Positions 1 through 7,938 of a DNA stretch of 27,839 nt are shown here, one piece after another. The notes beneath the pieces are model-generated. The model ran no database searches. It was not told the origin of the DNA and saw only the letters and a list, made by a program, of their open reading frames with translations. Both the position numbers and the translations under genes were made by a program. The DNA is from an uncultured Eubacteriales bacterium. Its GTDB lineage: Bacteria > Bacillota > Clostridia > Oscillospirales > CAG-382. Location of the stretch: NCBI GenBank assembly GCA_934502885.1, contig CAKSUT010000023.1, forward strand, positions 1-27,839, in the 5' to 3' direction. How positions within the stretch are numbered: the stretch's first letter is position 1; each line of letters opens with the position of its first letter.

Positions 1-35
1 CGTATGCTTCACAAAGTGCTTAAAATCAAGGATTT

Positions 36-1427
36 CTACATATTTCGGTTTTGTAGCAACACTATAGTCTCCACATGCCCCGTTCTCGGGAACATATCGA
101 CGCCGACGGCGTCGCGGACGGCATAGCCGAGCTTTGAGAACTCTGCGAGGTCACGTGCGAGGGTCGCAGGGTCACAGGAAATGTAGACGATTCTCTTCAT
201 GCCGAGGGTGCATATGCGCCGCACCGCCTCGACTCCGCAGCCCTTTCTGGGAGGGTCGAGTATGACGACGTCGGGACGCACCGCCTTTACTCGCTCCGAG
301 TTCAGCGCCTCCCCGGCGTCAAGGCAGATAAATTCACCCTCAACTCCGTTCGCCGCCGCATTGTACGCCGCGTCCCTCACCGCGTCGCGCGATATCTCCA
401 CTCCGGCGAGATGACAGCCCGGCTTGCTTGCGCAAAGGCATATGCCTATCGTTCCCGTGCCGCAGTAAAGGTCGAGAAGCGTTTCGCCGTCACGCACGTC
501 CGCAAGGCGTGCCGCTTCGGAGTAAAGACGTTCGGTCATGGTCGGATTCACCTGGAAAAACGACGCCGGCGATACTCTGAACCGACAGCCGAGGAGCGTT
601 TCGTATATGTATCCGTCGCCGCAGAGCGTGCGCCATTCGTCGGACAGAACGGCGTTCGTCGCTTTGCGGTTTATATTGAGCATTACCGACTTCACATTCG
701 GGTGCTTTTCGGTGATGAAGCGGCAGAACGCCGACTCCGTGTCGGAATTTCCGAGGCTCTTCGCATTTATGACGAGAGTCAGAAGCATATCGCCGCTGTT
801 TTTTGCACCCCTTATGTAAACGCTCCGCAGAACGCCTCGTCCTCTCTCCTCGTCGTAGGCGCATATGCCGTGTTTTACGCAGAAATCGACCGTGTCACGG
901 CAGACCTCGGTGTACTCCGGCGAGCCGATAAGGCACTTTTCGTGGGGGACTATGCGGTGCGAATTGCGCGCGTAAAAGCCGAAAACCGTTCGGACGCCGC
1001 CGTCACGCTCCTTTACCTCGCCCACCGGGTATATCGCCTTGTTGCGGCAGGCGACCGTCGAGTCCGCGACGTAAAAGTGCGAAAGCTTTATGTCAAGGCC
1101 GCCGATTCTCGAGAAGCAGTCCTCAACAAGACGGCGTTTGTAGTCGGCTTCGTATTCGTATCCGATGTGACGGAACACACAGCCGCCGCATTTTCCGCTG
1201 ACCTCGCAGTCGGGTTCAACGCGGCTTGCCGACGGTTCGATTATCCTCGTAATTTTCGCTACAAGGTAGCTTTTCGCGCACTTGATGACCGTCGCTTCGA
1301 CCTTATCGCCCTCTGCGGCGTCGGCGACGAATACCGTTATTCCGTCGTCGGTATGTGCAATGCCGCTTCCGTTGCCGCACATAGAGGTCACGGTGAGCGT
1401 GAGCTTTTCGTTTTTCGTATGTTTCAC
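36..1427 (-). CDS. rlmD: 23S rRNA (uracil-5-)-methyltransferase, RumA/RlmD (TrmA) family
   Basis: SAM-dependent methyltransferase predicted to make 5-methyluridine in 23S rRNA. The 463 residues match the family length. An N-terminal TRAM RNA-binding domain spans about 7-65. A 4Fe-4S site is formed by C74, C80 and C83 (CEVSGKCGGC) plus C165. The Rossmann SAM motif LLDLYCGTGTIG lies at 317-328, DPPRKGC at 391-397, and the catalytic cysteine is C418 in YISCDP. The start is GTG (reverse strand, 1427) with AGAGGT six bases upstream. It lies 24 bp after the prolyl-tRNA editing gene on the same strand, so the two are probably cotranscribed. Family assignment is firm. Whether it modifies one position or two, as RlmCD of B. 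subtilis does, cannot be told from sequence. Confidence 0.93.
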   Translation of the reverse strand: MKHTKNEKLTLTVTSMCGNGSGIAHTDDGITVFVADAAEGDKVEATVIKCAKSYLVAKITRIIEPSASRVEPDCEVSGKCGGCVFRHIGYEYEADYKRRLVEDCFSRIGGLDIKLSHFYVADSTVACRNKAIYPVGEVKERDGGVRTVFGFYARNSHRIVPHEKCLIGSPEYTEVCRDTVDFCVKHGICAYDEERGRGVLRSVYIRGAKNSGDMLLTLVINAKSLGNSDTESAFCRFITEKHPNVKSVMLNINRKATNAVLSDEWRTLCGDGYIYETLLGCRFRVSPASFFQVNPTMTERLYSEAARLADVRDGETLLDLYCGTGTIGICLCASKPGCHLAGVEISRDAVRDAAYNAAANGVEGEFICLDAGEALNSERVKAVRPDVVILDPPRKGCGVEAVRRICTLGMKRIVYISCDPATLARDLAEFSKLGYAVRDAVGVDMFPRTGHVETIVLLQNRNM

Positions 1428-1451
1428 GGATTTACCTCTTTGTTTTTATTA

Positions 1452-2021
1452 TCATTCAACGTTCCCGGTAAGGTTTACGGTTATCGCAAAGTGACCGACC
1501 GCCGGGAGGAATTTTTTCATCACGTCCTCGGTGCGGAGCTTCAGGCTTGACGTGTTTATGCACGGGTGACAGCCGATGTATTCGTCCTTGAGGACGTCCT
1601 CGTCGATGAGAAGCTGCACCTTCTTTTCGGTGTCGTTCATGAGTCCGAGAATGCTCACCGAGCCGGGAGTGATGTCGAGAAGCTTCTCCATGTACTCGGG
1701 AGAGGCGAACGAGAGTCTCGAGCTTCCGATCTGCTTCGACAGCTCCTTGGTCTTGAACGGCTTCTCGCCAGGCATCATGAGAAGGTAAAACGCCGACTTG
1801 TTCGCCGTGCAGAGAAAAAGATTCTTGCATATGTGTATGCCGAGAAGCTTCTCGACCTCGAGGCAGTCCTCGATGGTTGCGGTCACGTCGTGGTCAACTC
1901 TCATATACTCGATTCCGAGACTGTCGAGAAGGTCGTATGTGCGTATTTCTTTGTCAAGACGCCCCGTCACGTCGGTGGGACGACCGGAGTAAAGTGTTCT
2001 GTCAATGTTGATGCAAGACAT
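1452..2021 (-). CDS. Prolyl-tRNA editing protein, YbaK/ProX domain
   Basis: Freestanding aminoacyl-tRNA deacylase of the YbaK/EbsC (INSERT-like) superfamily, predicted to hydrolyse mischarged Ala- or Cys-tRNA(Pro) in trans. A single domain fills residues 30-180. Visible family features are the conserved lysine in ICKNLFL (about 86), the YLLMMPGEKPF strand, and the GCHPCINTSSLKL segment near 150 that corresponds to the GxHPN substrate-pocket motif. Length (189 aa) fits the ProX subtype of Firmicutes. ATG start with AAAGGATGAT about 6 nt upstream. The upstream region is the 367-bp tandem duplication, whose heptamer tract ends about 20 nt before the start codon. Downstream it runs into the rRNA methyltransferase after 24 bp. 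Exact substrate specificity is inferred. Confidence 0.85.
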   Translation of the reverse strand: MSCINIDRTLYSGRPTDVTGRLDKEIRTYDLLDSLGIEYMRVDHDVTATIEDCLEVEKLLGIHICKNLFLCTANKSAFYLLMMPGEKPFKTKELSKQIGSSRLSFASPEYMEKLLDITPGSVSILGLMNDTEKKVQLLIDEDVLKDEYIGCHPCINTSSLKLRTEDVMKKFLPAVGHFAITVNLTGNVE

Positions 2022-2033
2022 TTTTTATCATCC

Positions 2034-2400
2034 TTTCATACAAATAAATTGAGAATTGAAAGTGGAAAATTGAGAATCGGGGAGGAAAAACTCCTTGCGT
2101 CGTTTTTCTTCAATGATTGCATAGTGCGGATTTGCGGCGTGTGCGGCAAAGGAAAGCGTCGCCTTCAATAATTGACGATTGAGAATTGAGAATTGACAAT
2201 TACTGTGGAAAAACTCATAAAGTTGTTTTTCGACCGCAACGTCGCGAAGCGACATATTTCACGCATTCCGATAGGAATGCATTTCACGTTTTGCGAAGCA
2301 AAACATTTCACTGAAAAGCGAAGCTTTTCCTCCTCTCCTCTTCTCTTCACTTTTCATTCTTCTTTCTTCACTTGAAAAGCGTCAGCTTTTCCATCATACC
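2034..2400. repeat. Tandem direct duplication, copy 1 (367 bp)
   Basis: Near-identical to 2401-2762, with only a few substitutions and a 5-bp length difference near the GCTTTTCC junction. It contains, in order: a 7-bp-period tract (ATTGAGA-like), the block GTGCGGATTTGCGG, a second heptamer tract with TTGACG and TTGACA, a hairpin array, and a final GAAAAGC...GCTTTTCC hairpin. It fills the space between yigZ and the prolyl-tRNA editing gene. Two identical reading frames of about 75 codons in both copies are by-products, not genes. Confidence 0.9.
2241..2329. repeat. Hairpin array (four stem-loops joined by ATTTCAC)
   Basis: Four different short palindromes follow one another: GTCGC/GCGAC (2241-2253), GCATTCC/GGAATGC (2263-2280), GTTTTGC/GCAAAAC (2288-2304) and GAAAAGC/GCTTTTC (2313-2329). 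Three have a GAA loop. Neighbours are separated by a 7- to 9-bp spacer of the form ATTTCAC. The same array recurs at 2608-2696 as part of the duplication. Related arrays with the complementary spacer GTGAAGT lie at 3391-3490 and 9473-9611. Confidence 0.85.
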
Positions 2401-2762
2401 TTTCATACAAATAAATTGAGAATTGAAAGTGGAAAATTGAGAATTGGGGAGGAAAAACTCCTTGCGTCGTTTTTCTTCAATGATTGCATAGTGCGGATTT
2501 GCGGCGTGTGCGGCAAAGGAAAGCGTCGCCTTCAATAATTGACGATTGAGAATTGAGAATTGACAATTACTGTGGAAAAACTCATAAAGTTGTTTTTCGA
2601 CCGCAACGTCGCGAAGCGACATATTTCACGCATTCCGATAGGAATGCATTTCACGTTTTGCGAAGCAAAACATTTCACTGAAAAGCGAAGCTTTTCCACG
2701 GCTTCTCTTCACTTTTCACTCTTCTTTCTTCACTTGAAAAGCGTCAGCTTTTCCATCATACC
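2401..2762. repeat. Tandem direct duplication, copy 2 (362 bp)
   Basis: Second copy of the 367-bp unit, offset exactly 367 bp until position 2697 and then 5 bp shorter. Its last 47 bp are coding: they carry the final residues and stop codon of yigZ (minus strand). Copy 1 therefore contains a duplicate of the yigZ tail without the rest of the gene. This suggests the duplication arose in place with one breakpoint inside the yigZ 3' end. Confidence 0.9.
2608..2696. repeat. Hairpin array, duplicated copy
   Basis: Identical arrangement to 2241-2329, shifted by 367 bp as part of the tandem duplication. The stems are GTCGC, GCATTCC, GTTTTGC and GAAAAGC, each separated by ATTTCAC. Confidence 0.85.
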
Positions 2763-3372
2763 TTTCCCCTCTGACCTCGAAAACCGCCCGTCCGTCGGTG
2801 GAGTCGGTGAGGTAGTCGGTGAGTTCGGAAAGCCTGTCGCGTTCAATCGCAAGGCGCAAAGTGACGTCGTTTCCGAAATCGGACGAGTCGCACTTGACTC
2901 CGAGCTTCGGCATATCGCGCAAAAACCGCTGGTAATCCGAGTATTCAAGCACCGCTTCAAGCTCCGTGAACGGCACGAACTCGCAGATCCCGGCGGCGTC
3001 TATCGCAATTTTCGCCGTCTTCGCATACGCACGCACAAGTCCGCCGGCACCCAAAAGTATGCCGCCGAAGTATCGCGTCGCGACAACGCACAACCCCGTC
3101 AGTCCCTCTCGCTTTAGTACCTCGAGCGCCGGCATTCCGGCAGTCCCCGACGGCTCTCCGTCGTCCGAGAAGCGCGCTATTTCCGTCCCCTGCAAAATGT
3201 AGGCGTAGACGTTGTGCGTGGCGTCGGCGTGCTTCTTCTTTATTTCGGCGATGAACGCACGCGCTTCGTCCTCGTCCTTTATCGGAGAGGCGCAGCCGAT
3301 GAACTCCGACTTTTTCTCGATAAACGACGCCGAAGCTCTTTTTGATATTGTTTTGTAGCCGTTGCCGAGCAA
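2716..3372 (-). CDS. yigZ: YigZ/IMPACT family protein
   Basis: Member of UPF0029 (YigZ in bacteria, IMPACT in eukaryotes), a family linked to translation control without a settled bacterial biochemical role. The N-terminal IMPACT domain (about 10-125) carries the hallmark RFSDDGEPSGTAGMP near 67 and the ATRYFGGILLGAGGL segment. The C-terminal DUF1949-like ferredoxin-fold domain covers about 138-205. The start is TTG, strongly supported by GGGGAGGT seven bases upstream. The last 13 or so residues (YDGKADAFQVKKEE) and the stop are encoded by the intergenic repeat: the GAAAAGC/GCTTTTC hairpin reads through as GKADAFQ. The tail is therefore probably a repeat-derived extension. A hairpin array lies immediately upstream. 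Confidence 0.9.
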   Translation of the reverse strand: MLGNGYKTISKRASASFIEKKSEFIGCASPIKDEDEARAFIAEIKKKHADATHNVYAYILQGTEIARFSDDGEPSGTAGMPALEVLKREGLTGLCVVATRYFGGILLGAGGLVRAYAKTAKIAIDAAGICEFVPFTELEAVLEYSDYQRFLRDMPKLGVKCDSSDFGNDVTLRLAIERDRLSELTDYLTDSTDGRAVFEVRGERYDGKADAFQVKKEE

Positions 3373-3390
3373 ATTAAGACCTCCCCGGGA

Positions 3391-3490
3391 TAGAAGTGAT
3401 GTCGTTCCGAAGGAACGAGAGAAGTTTCGGCTTTACCGAAGCGAAGTGACGGCTTCGCCGTCGTGAAGTGTCGCTTTGCGGAGTTAGTGT
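3391..3490. repeat. Hairpin array with GTGAAGT-type spacers
   Basis: Successive stem-loops: GTTCC/GGAAC, TTCGG/CCGAA, ACGGC/GCCGT and a weaker CGC/GCG. They are joined by GAGAAGT, GCGAAGTG and CGTGAAGTG. The array sits between the TTG start of yigZ (3372) and the abrupt end of the azlC fragment (3500), so it marks the place where azlC was cut short. Closely similar to 9491-9580 next to proB. Confidence 0.8.
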
Positions 3491-3499
3491 CATTTAGAG

Positions 3500-3721
3500 T
3501 CATGATGAAAGCCGAGCGAGCGTATCCGCCGCGACGAATTCCATTGACCCTGCGAAGACGGTCATGCTCATGAGCATCGGATAGAGGAAACCAAAGCCGA
3601 GCGAGCGCATATAGATTCCGCAGGCCGCGCCGAGAAGAATAAAACCGGTGAGTATAGGTATGGTAAAGTGGAAAGCCGCCGCAAGCGCACGGCGCACAGC
3701 CCCGGAAGCGTTATTTTGCAT
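3500..3721 (-). pseudogene. azlC: azlC N-terminal fragment (branched-chain amino acid exporter subunit), truncated
   Basis: The 73 residues resemble the first third of AzlC, the large subunit of AzlCD branched-chain amino acid exporters (normally about 230-240 aa). An amphipathic start (ALAAAFHFTIPILTGFILLG) is followed by the typical MSMTVFAGSMEFVAADTL. The match stops there and the frame ends after ARLSS. No remaining AzlC sequence and no azlD are present; a hairpin array follows instead. The ATG overlaps the end of the EamA transporter gene by 11 bp, so it was once translationally coupled to it. A 15-bp direct repeat (AAAGCCGAGCGAGCG on the plus strand) occurs at the truncation (about 3508-3522) and 84 bp away inside the fragment. 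A short functional product is unlikely. Confidence 0.72.
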
Positions 3722-4673
3722 GACTTACCACCGGTTTCGGTGCTTTTTTGCGGTCGGGAAGCTGAGTTACGACCATTCCGGCGAAGATGAGCGCACAGCC
3801 CAAATAGCCTGCGGCGGTCATGACCTCTTTAAGTATGATTGCGCCGCCTATTGCGCTGAACACCGCCTCCGACGAGCAGATTATGGCGGCAAGGGACGGA
3901 TCTGCGTCCTTCTGACCGAGTATCTGACAGGTGTACGCAACTCCGACCGAGCCTATGCCGCAGTAGAGAATCGGGATTGCGGTTGCGGTGATATCGCTCC
4001 ACGTGAAGCTTTCGCGGAACGCCGCGCCGATGAAGCAGAGAGCGGCGCACACGAAGAACTGTATGCAGGCGAACTTAAGCGAGGGTATTTCACGTGCGAA
4101 GCGGTCGATTGTGATAATGTGGAACGCCCAGAACACCGAGCCGATAAGCGTGATGAGGTCGCCGTAGCCTATGGAGATTTCGCTGTTGAAGGCAAAGCCG
4201 ACTGCGTTATCTGCGGCGACGAAGAGCGGTTTTCCGATACTCAAAAGGTAAAAGCCGACGACGGCGACTGCGATTCCGACCCATGTCATGCGTCCTGCCT
4301 TTTTGCGGAAGATAATGAGGTTGAACAGCGGCACGAGGACGGTGTAAAGGGCTGTGATAAAGCCTACCTTGCCGGCGTTCCCGGTTATCTCTATTCCCAT
4401 TTGCTGCAAGGTCGAAGCGGCAAAAAGCACGATTCCTGCAACCACCGCGGCGAACATTGTTTTACCGACGAGCTTTTTGGACGCGCGGAAGTCGGCGAAG
4501 CCCTCGAAAATCAGTATTACCGGTATGAGCGACACTGCACCCAAAAGGAAGCGCGTGCCGTTGAAGGCGTACTTTCCGAGATGCTCCGCTCCGAATTTCT
4601 GCGCCACAAACGCAAATCCCCAGACTGCCGCCGTGATGAATAAGAATATCGTCGATTTTACTTTTTTGTTCAT
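3711..4673 (-). CDS. EamA/DMT-family transporter (RhaT-like permease)
   Basis: Integral membrane protein of the drug/metabolite transporter superfamily, 320 aa with about ten hydrophobic segments. Two EamA repeats are visible: about 6-140 (starting TIFLFITAAVWGFAFVAQKFG) and about 170-305 (starting GDLITLIGSVFWAFHIITIDR, ending in LGCALIFAGMVVTQLP). Substrates in this family range from amino acids to nucleotide precursors and cannot be predicted here. ATG start with AAGGAG 11 nt upstream. It is followed, with an 11-bp overlap, by the azlC remnant; that coupling weakly hints at an amino-acid export context. Its 5' flank is repeat DNA, with a palindrome 44 bp before the start codon. Confidence 0.9.
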   Translation of the reverse strand: MNKKVKSTIFLFITAAVWGFAFVAQKFGAEHLGKYAFNGTRFLLGAVSLIPVILIFEGFADFRASKKLVGKTMFAAVVAGIVLFAASTLQQMGIEITGNAGKVGFITALYTVLVPLFNLIIFRKKAGRMTWVGIAVAVVGFYLLSIGKPLFVAADNAVGFAFNSEISIGYGDLITLIGSVFWAFHIITIDRFAREIPSLKFACIQFFVCAALCFIGAAFRESFTWSDITATAIPILYCGIGSVGVAYTCQILGQKDADPSLAAIICSSEAVFSAIGGAIILKEVMTAAGYLGCALIFAGMVVTQLPDRKKAPKPVVSHAK

Positions 4674-4695
4674 TGCTTTTTGTCTCCTTTACTGT

Positions 4696-5375
4696 GGGGT
4701 ACGGGGGTACGAGGGTGTTCTTTCTTGAAAGAAAGAACCAAAGAACTTCAAAAGCGCAAAACTTTGTTTTGCGCGGACGGGTGTTTTGGAGTGAGCGAGC
4801 GGAGCCGCTCACGAGGCTCCCCTTGTGTAACCGGTTGCAAAGCAACCTCTGGAGCTGGCGGTGAAACCGCCTGAGGGGCTGTCAATTTAGCACTATAATC
4901 CGAGAAATACCGCACGACATCGTCAACGACTCCGTCGTGAAATGGGCGGACTCATCTTATCAGAGGTCGGAGCGTTTAAGCTCGGCAACGCCTCGCTCAA
5001 AGGGAACATCGGCATCAAACTGTGTTGGGACTTAATCCGAACTTCTCCCGTTCGCAAATGAAACGCCTCGCAAAGCTCGACAATTTCATTTTTGCGAAGA
5101 TGAGGTTCTTGGGCGGTGCGAATTTCGAGCTTTGCTCGTTCTTAATGGGAAATTCGGTGAAATGAAGCTTTCCTGAGAGTGCGAAGCTTGAGATTAGCAC
5201 TTGCTCTTGGGTGTATTGGAGGCGGCGAAGCCGCCAGAGAAATTGCGAAGCAATTTACTCTCGAGTTGGCTCTGCCAACTCCGGAGGCATCCCCTTGTGT
5301 AACCGGTTGCAAAGCAACCTCTGGAGCTGTCAGCGAAGCTGACTGAGGGGCTGTCAATAATTGCACTTTCTCATT
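4696..5375 (+). repeat. Composite hairpin-rich intergenic repeat, copy I
   Basis: Plus orientation. Palindrome A (GTTC...GAAC) is at 4717-4738. Stem GCGCAAAAC/TTTTGCGC follows at 4754-4774, GTGAGCG/CGCTCAC at 4791-4812, and the cap block (CTCCCCTTGTG, GGTTGC/GCAACC, GGCGGT/ACCGCC, TGAGGGGCTGTC) at 4813-4885. Next are CACGAC/GTCGTG (4913-4939), the conserved core 4941-5050, the variable stem TTCGCAAATGAAA (5051-5063) with 5084-5098, and the block AAGATGAGGTTCTTGGG. GGCGGC/GCCGCC (5220-5234) and a second cap block ending near 5355 close it. This is the only copy whose palindrome A faces the start, not the stop, of its neighbour (eamA). No coding potential is apparent. Confidence 0.85.
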
Positions 5376-5562
5376 GGTATTTTGTAGGGACACACAGGAT
5401 GCGAAGCATCTGTGTAGATTGCTCGTTCCGCAAGAACCAAACGTATGATTGTTGATTTCGTCATGTAGAGAACCGACAAACGGTTGTTGAAAATACGTAT
5501 TATCCAATGTCGGTGGTTATCCAAGGTTACGGAACGAGCAAGCCCGTTCCCTACAGTATACC
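5376..5562. mobile_element. MITE-like element with GGTATTTTGTAGGGA terminal inverted repeats
   Basis: Starts GGTATTTTGTAGGGA (5376-5390) and ends TCCCTACAGTATACC (5548-5562), inverted copies of each other with two mismatches. Internal hairpins are ACAGGATGC/GCATCTGT and CGGAACGAGCAAGCCCGTTCC. The centre holds AATACGTATT. It is 187 bp with no reading frame of interest. A second copy with the same ends and centre is at 15139-15302, and a solo end is at 12515. The pattern fits a non-autonomous element. No target-site duplication could be identified with confidence, because the flanks are themselves repeat DNA. Confidence 0.7.
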
Positions 5563-5740
5563 AGTGAGCCTCGGAAAAATCGCATTGCCTCAAACACCCA
5601 TAACCTCTGCAAAAATCCGGCATTCCGTCAACGGCACAACCTCAACTCCGCACCATTTAAATATTGAAAAAAAGCGAAGCTTTTCAACGTCATCTCCACT
5701 CTCCACTCTTCACTCTCCACTCTGATTTTCATTCTCAATT
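5563..5740 (-). repeat. Heptamer/hairpin module (H) abutting the U32 gene
   Basis: Read on the minus strand: a 7-bp-period tract (AGTGGAG/AGTGAAG units, plus-strand 5694-5721, four copies), the hairpin GAAAAGC/GCTTTTT (near 5672-5685), then TTCAATATTTAAATGGTGCG, GAGTTGAGGTTGTGC, TTGACGGAATG, and CCGAGGCTCACTGG running directly into the MITE-like element. The same order occurs at 15012-15140. The first bases of the module encode the last residues (VEN) and the stop codon of the U32 gene. Confidence 0.75.
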
Positions 5741-7804
5741 CTCCACCGTCCTCGTCTCCGCTCCCACCTCATCAAGCTTTGCTTTGCCGGCAAGGTCGGT
5801 TTCGACGGAGTTGAGAATTATGTTTCTGCACGGAAGCGAAAGACCGCCGCACATGAACCTCGGCTCGCCGTACACCGGGAACTCCTTGCCTATGCGGTCA
5901 CGGTAAAGTCCGCAGAGCGGTATCTCACCCTTTGCGAGAGCCGCACCGGTACAGTTGCTTTTGCCGGCACAACGCACGATGCACGACTCAAGAACCATGA
6001 GCGGAAGTCTGCCCCTTGCGAACACGCCGACCCTCACCCCGTCGGGGACTTCAAGGTCACGCATCTGCGGAAGAGTAAGCTCGGGCGAGAGCGTTATTTC
6101 GGTTAATCCCAGCCTTGCGTAAACCGCCGCCGCGTCGGAATTGTAAACGTTTAGTCCCAAGCCGCCGACAAGCTCGAAGCCGACATTTTTCGCAAGCGGT
6201 ATGTGAGAGATGTTCGACACCTCGGCAACGGTGACTCCGCTGTTTTTCGCATTTTCGAGAGCGGCGAGTATGCCGTCTTTTTCTTCGTCGAATATGACCC
6301 TCGGCAGTCTCACGCCGAGCTTTGCGCCGCAGATGCCGCTTCCGTCAACCGTGCCGTCGGCGAAAGCCGAAAGCGGAAGCATGACACAGCCGACGGGGGA
6401 GTACTTTTCCGTATGCTTCGCAAGCACCTCCGACCACGACCTCGGGTGTTCGTGAGCGTAGATCCTGTAAGCCGCCGCACAACGCTCCCGACGTTTTCGG
6501 CGTTCCGGCGGCTTCGCCTCTGTCCGCACCGGCACACTGTGCGCCGTCAGCTTTTCTTCAAGCGCCGCAAGTGCGCATCTTCGCAGTGCGTTTACCGCCG
6601 ACGACGGCATGAAAGCGTCGCCGTTTATTTCCAAAGTTAGCTTTTCGCACTCAAACTCCGTGCCGCCGGTCTTTTCGAGGTTCTTGGCAAGGCTTTCTTT
6701 GGTCATCGGCGCATTTTTCGCCGGAAGAACCTCACCTTCGGAGTAAACCTCGACGCTCTTTCCGCAAGCCTCGGCACGCAGAACCGCACGTTCGCCGACC
6801 GTCACACGGCAGTCCATGGAAAGCGGCAGCTTCGGCACGGGCGGTATCTCGAACGCCGAGCTTTCGTCGCGCGTCTTCGCCTTGTCGGAGTCGCTCCGCA
6901 CGCCGTACATATTGCGGTTGCCGCGACGCACCGACTTTGTGAAGTAGCCGTCGGTAAAGCCGCCTCGGGAAAAGATGCTCTCGAGAGCCTTGATATCGTC
7001 AGGACCGGCGTTTTCACCGCTGTCGAGAAGACGCCGCCATATTGACGTTACTCTGTAGACGTACTCCGGACTTTTCATTCTGCCCTCGATTTTGAGGGAC
7101 GCCGTGCCGCTTTTGCAAAGCTCCTTTATGTGTGTGCAGAGTGATAAGTCCTTGAGACTTAACGGATAGCCGCTCTTTCCGCACGTCTCACCCGGCATTC
7201 TGCATGGCTGCGCACATTCTCCCCTGTTTCCGCTTCTGCCGCCGATGCACGAGCTCATAAGGCACATACCCGAGTGCGAAACGCAGAGTGCGCCGTGTAT
7301 AAATGTTTCGGTTTCGTATTTCACTTCGCCCGTGAGTCCTTTTTCGGTGACGGTGCGTATATTTTCAAAAGGAAGCTCTCTTGCGAGGACTATTCTTGAA
7401 AATCCGAGTCTTGCAAGCTCCACCGCACCGTCCGAGTTATGACAGGCGCACTGTGTGCTTGCGTGAAGCTCAATCTCGGGTATCTCGCACTTAAGCTTTG
7501 CGGCGAGTCCCAAATCCTGCACGATGAAGGCGTCCGCGCCCATTTCGCACAGGCGGTAGGCAAGGTTTACGGCGTCCGGGATTTCACGGTCGTTTACGAG
7601 GGTGTTGAGCGTCACGTTGGTATGCACTCCGTGAAGCCGGCAGAGCCGTATGCCGTCGGCAAGCTCTTCGTCGGAGAAGCCTTTTGCGAAAGCTCTTGCG
7701 TTGAAGCCGCCGGCACCGAAGTAGACCTCGTCCGCACCGGCGGCGACTGCGGCAAGCATTGCGTCGTATGACCCTGCCGGGGAAAGCAGAAGCGGTTTTC
7801 CCAA
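5735..7804 (-). CDS. U32 family peptidase (collagenase-like; RlhA/TrhP superfamily) with C-terminal extension
   Basis: 689 aa, the long form with an N-terminal U32 TIM-barrel domain and a DUF3656-like C-terminal half. Characterised bacterial U32 proteins such as RlhA and TrhP act in RNA hydroxylation, so the label peptidase is historical. Visible motifs are LLSPAGSYDAMLAAVAAGADEVYFG at the N-terminus, LHASTQC near 113, and the cysteine-rich signature CVSHSGMCLMSSCIGG...GNRGECAQPC (about 174-208), expected to hold an Fe-S cluster. The start is TTG with GGAGG seven bases upstream. The last residues (VEN) and the TGA lie in the intergenic heptamer repeat. Flanked by repeats downstream and a short non-repeat gap upstream. 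Most likely a monocistronic RNA-modifying enzyme; substrate not known. Confidence 0.88.
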   Translation of the reverse strand: MGKPLLLSPAGSYDAMLAAVAAGADEVYFGAGGFNARAFAKGFSDEELADGIRLCRLHGVHTNVTLNTLVNDREIPDAVNLAYRLCEMGADAFIVQDLGLAAKLKCEIPEIELHASTQCACHNSDGAVELARLGFSRIVLARELPFENIRTVTEKGLTGEVKYETETFIHGALCVSHSGMCLMSSCIGGRSGNRGECAQPCRMPGETCGKSGYPLSLKDLSLCTHIKELCKSGTASLKIEGRMKSPEYVYRVTSIWRRLLDSGENAGPDDIKALESIFSRGGFTDGYFTKSVRRGNRNMYGVRSDSDKAKTRDESSAFEIPPVPKLPLSMDCRVTVGERAVLRAEACGKSVEVYSEGEVLPAKNAPMTKESLAKNLEKTGGTEFECEKLTLEINGDAFMPSSAVNALRRCALAALEEKLTAHSVPVRTEAKPPERRKRRERCAAAYRIYAHEHPRSWSEVLAKHTEKYSPVGCVMLPLSAFADGTVDGSGICGAKLGVRLPRVIFDEEKDGILAALENAKNSGVTVAEVSNISHIPLAKNVGFELVGGLGLNVYNSDAAAVYARLGLTEITLSPELTLPQMRDLEVPDGVRVGVFARGRLPLMVLESCIVRCAGKSNCTGAALAKGEIPLCGLYRDRIGKEFPVYGEPRFMCGGLSLPCRNIILNSVETDLAGKAKLDEVGAETRTVEN

Positions 7805-7938
7805 GAATATTCCTCCCTCGTTAATTGTTAATAAATTTCACTTAGCAATAAAGCAAATGCCGCAAAGCACCAAAGATAAGTTTTTTCGAGCATTTTGAAA
7901 ACATATGCTCTGCCGGCAGATTCAAAAGACAGGCGGAT

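Noticed and set aside
411..1550. 379-codon open frame on the plus strand over the methyltransferase gene
   Set aside because: Antisense shadow of a gene with clear family motifs. Composition is Arg/Ala/Val-rich as expected from the complement of GC-rich codons, and there is no ribosome site.
2028..2255. Identical 75- to 84-codon frames in both copies of the tandem duplication
   Set aside because: They follow repeat hairpins and heptamer tracts. Similar nonsense frames arise wherever these repeats occur, and there is no family signature.
3648..4643. 331-codon plus-strand frame over the EamA transporter
   Set aside because: Antisense shadow, rich in charged residues and Cys, opposite a clear ten-helix transporter.
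4674..5734. tRNA or other known RNA gene in the large repeat-filled gaps
   Set aside because: No cloverleaf, TTCGANTC T-loop, CCA end or known RNA family signature was recognisable. The stems present belong to the repeat modules.
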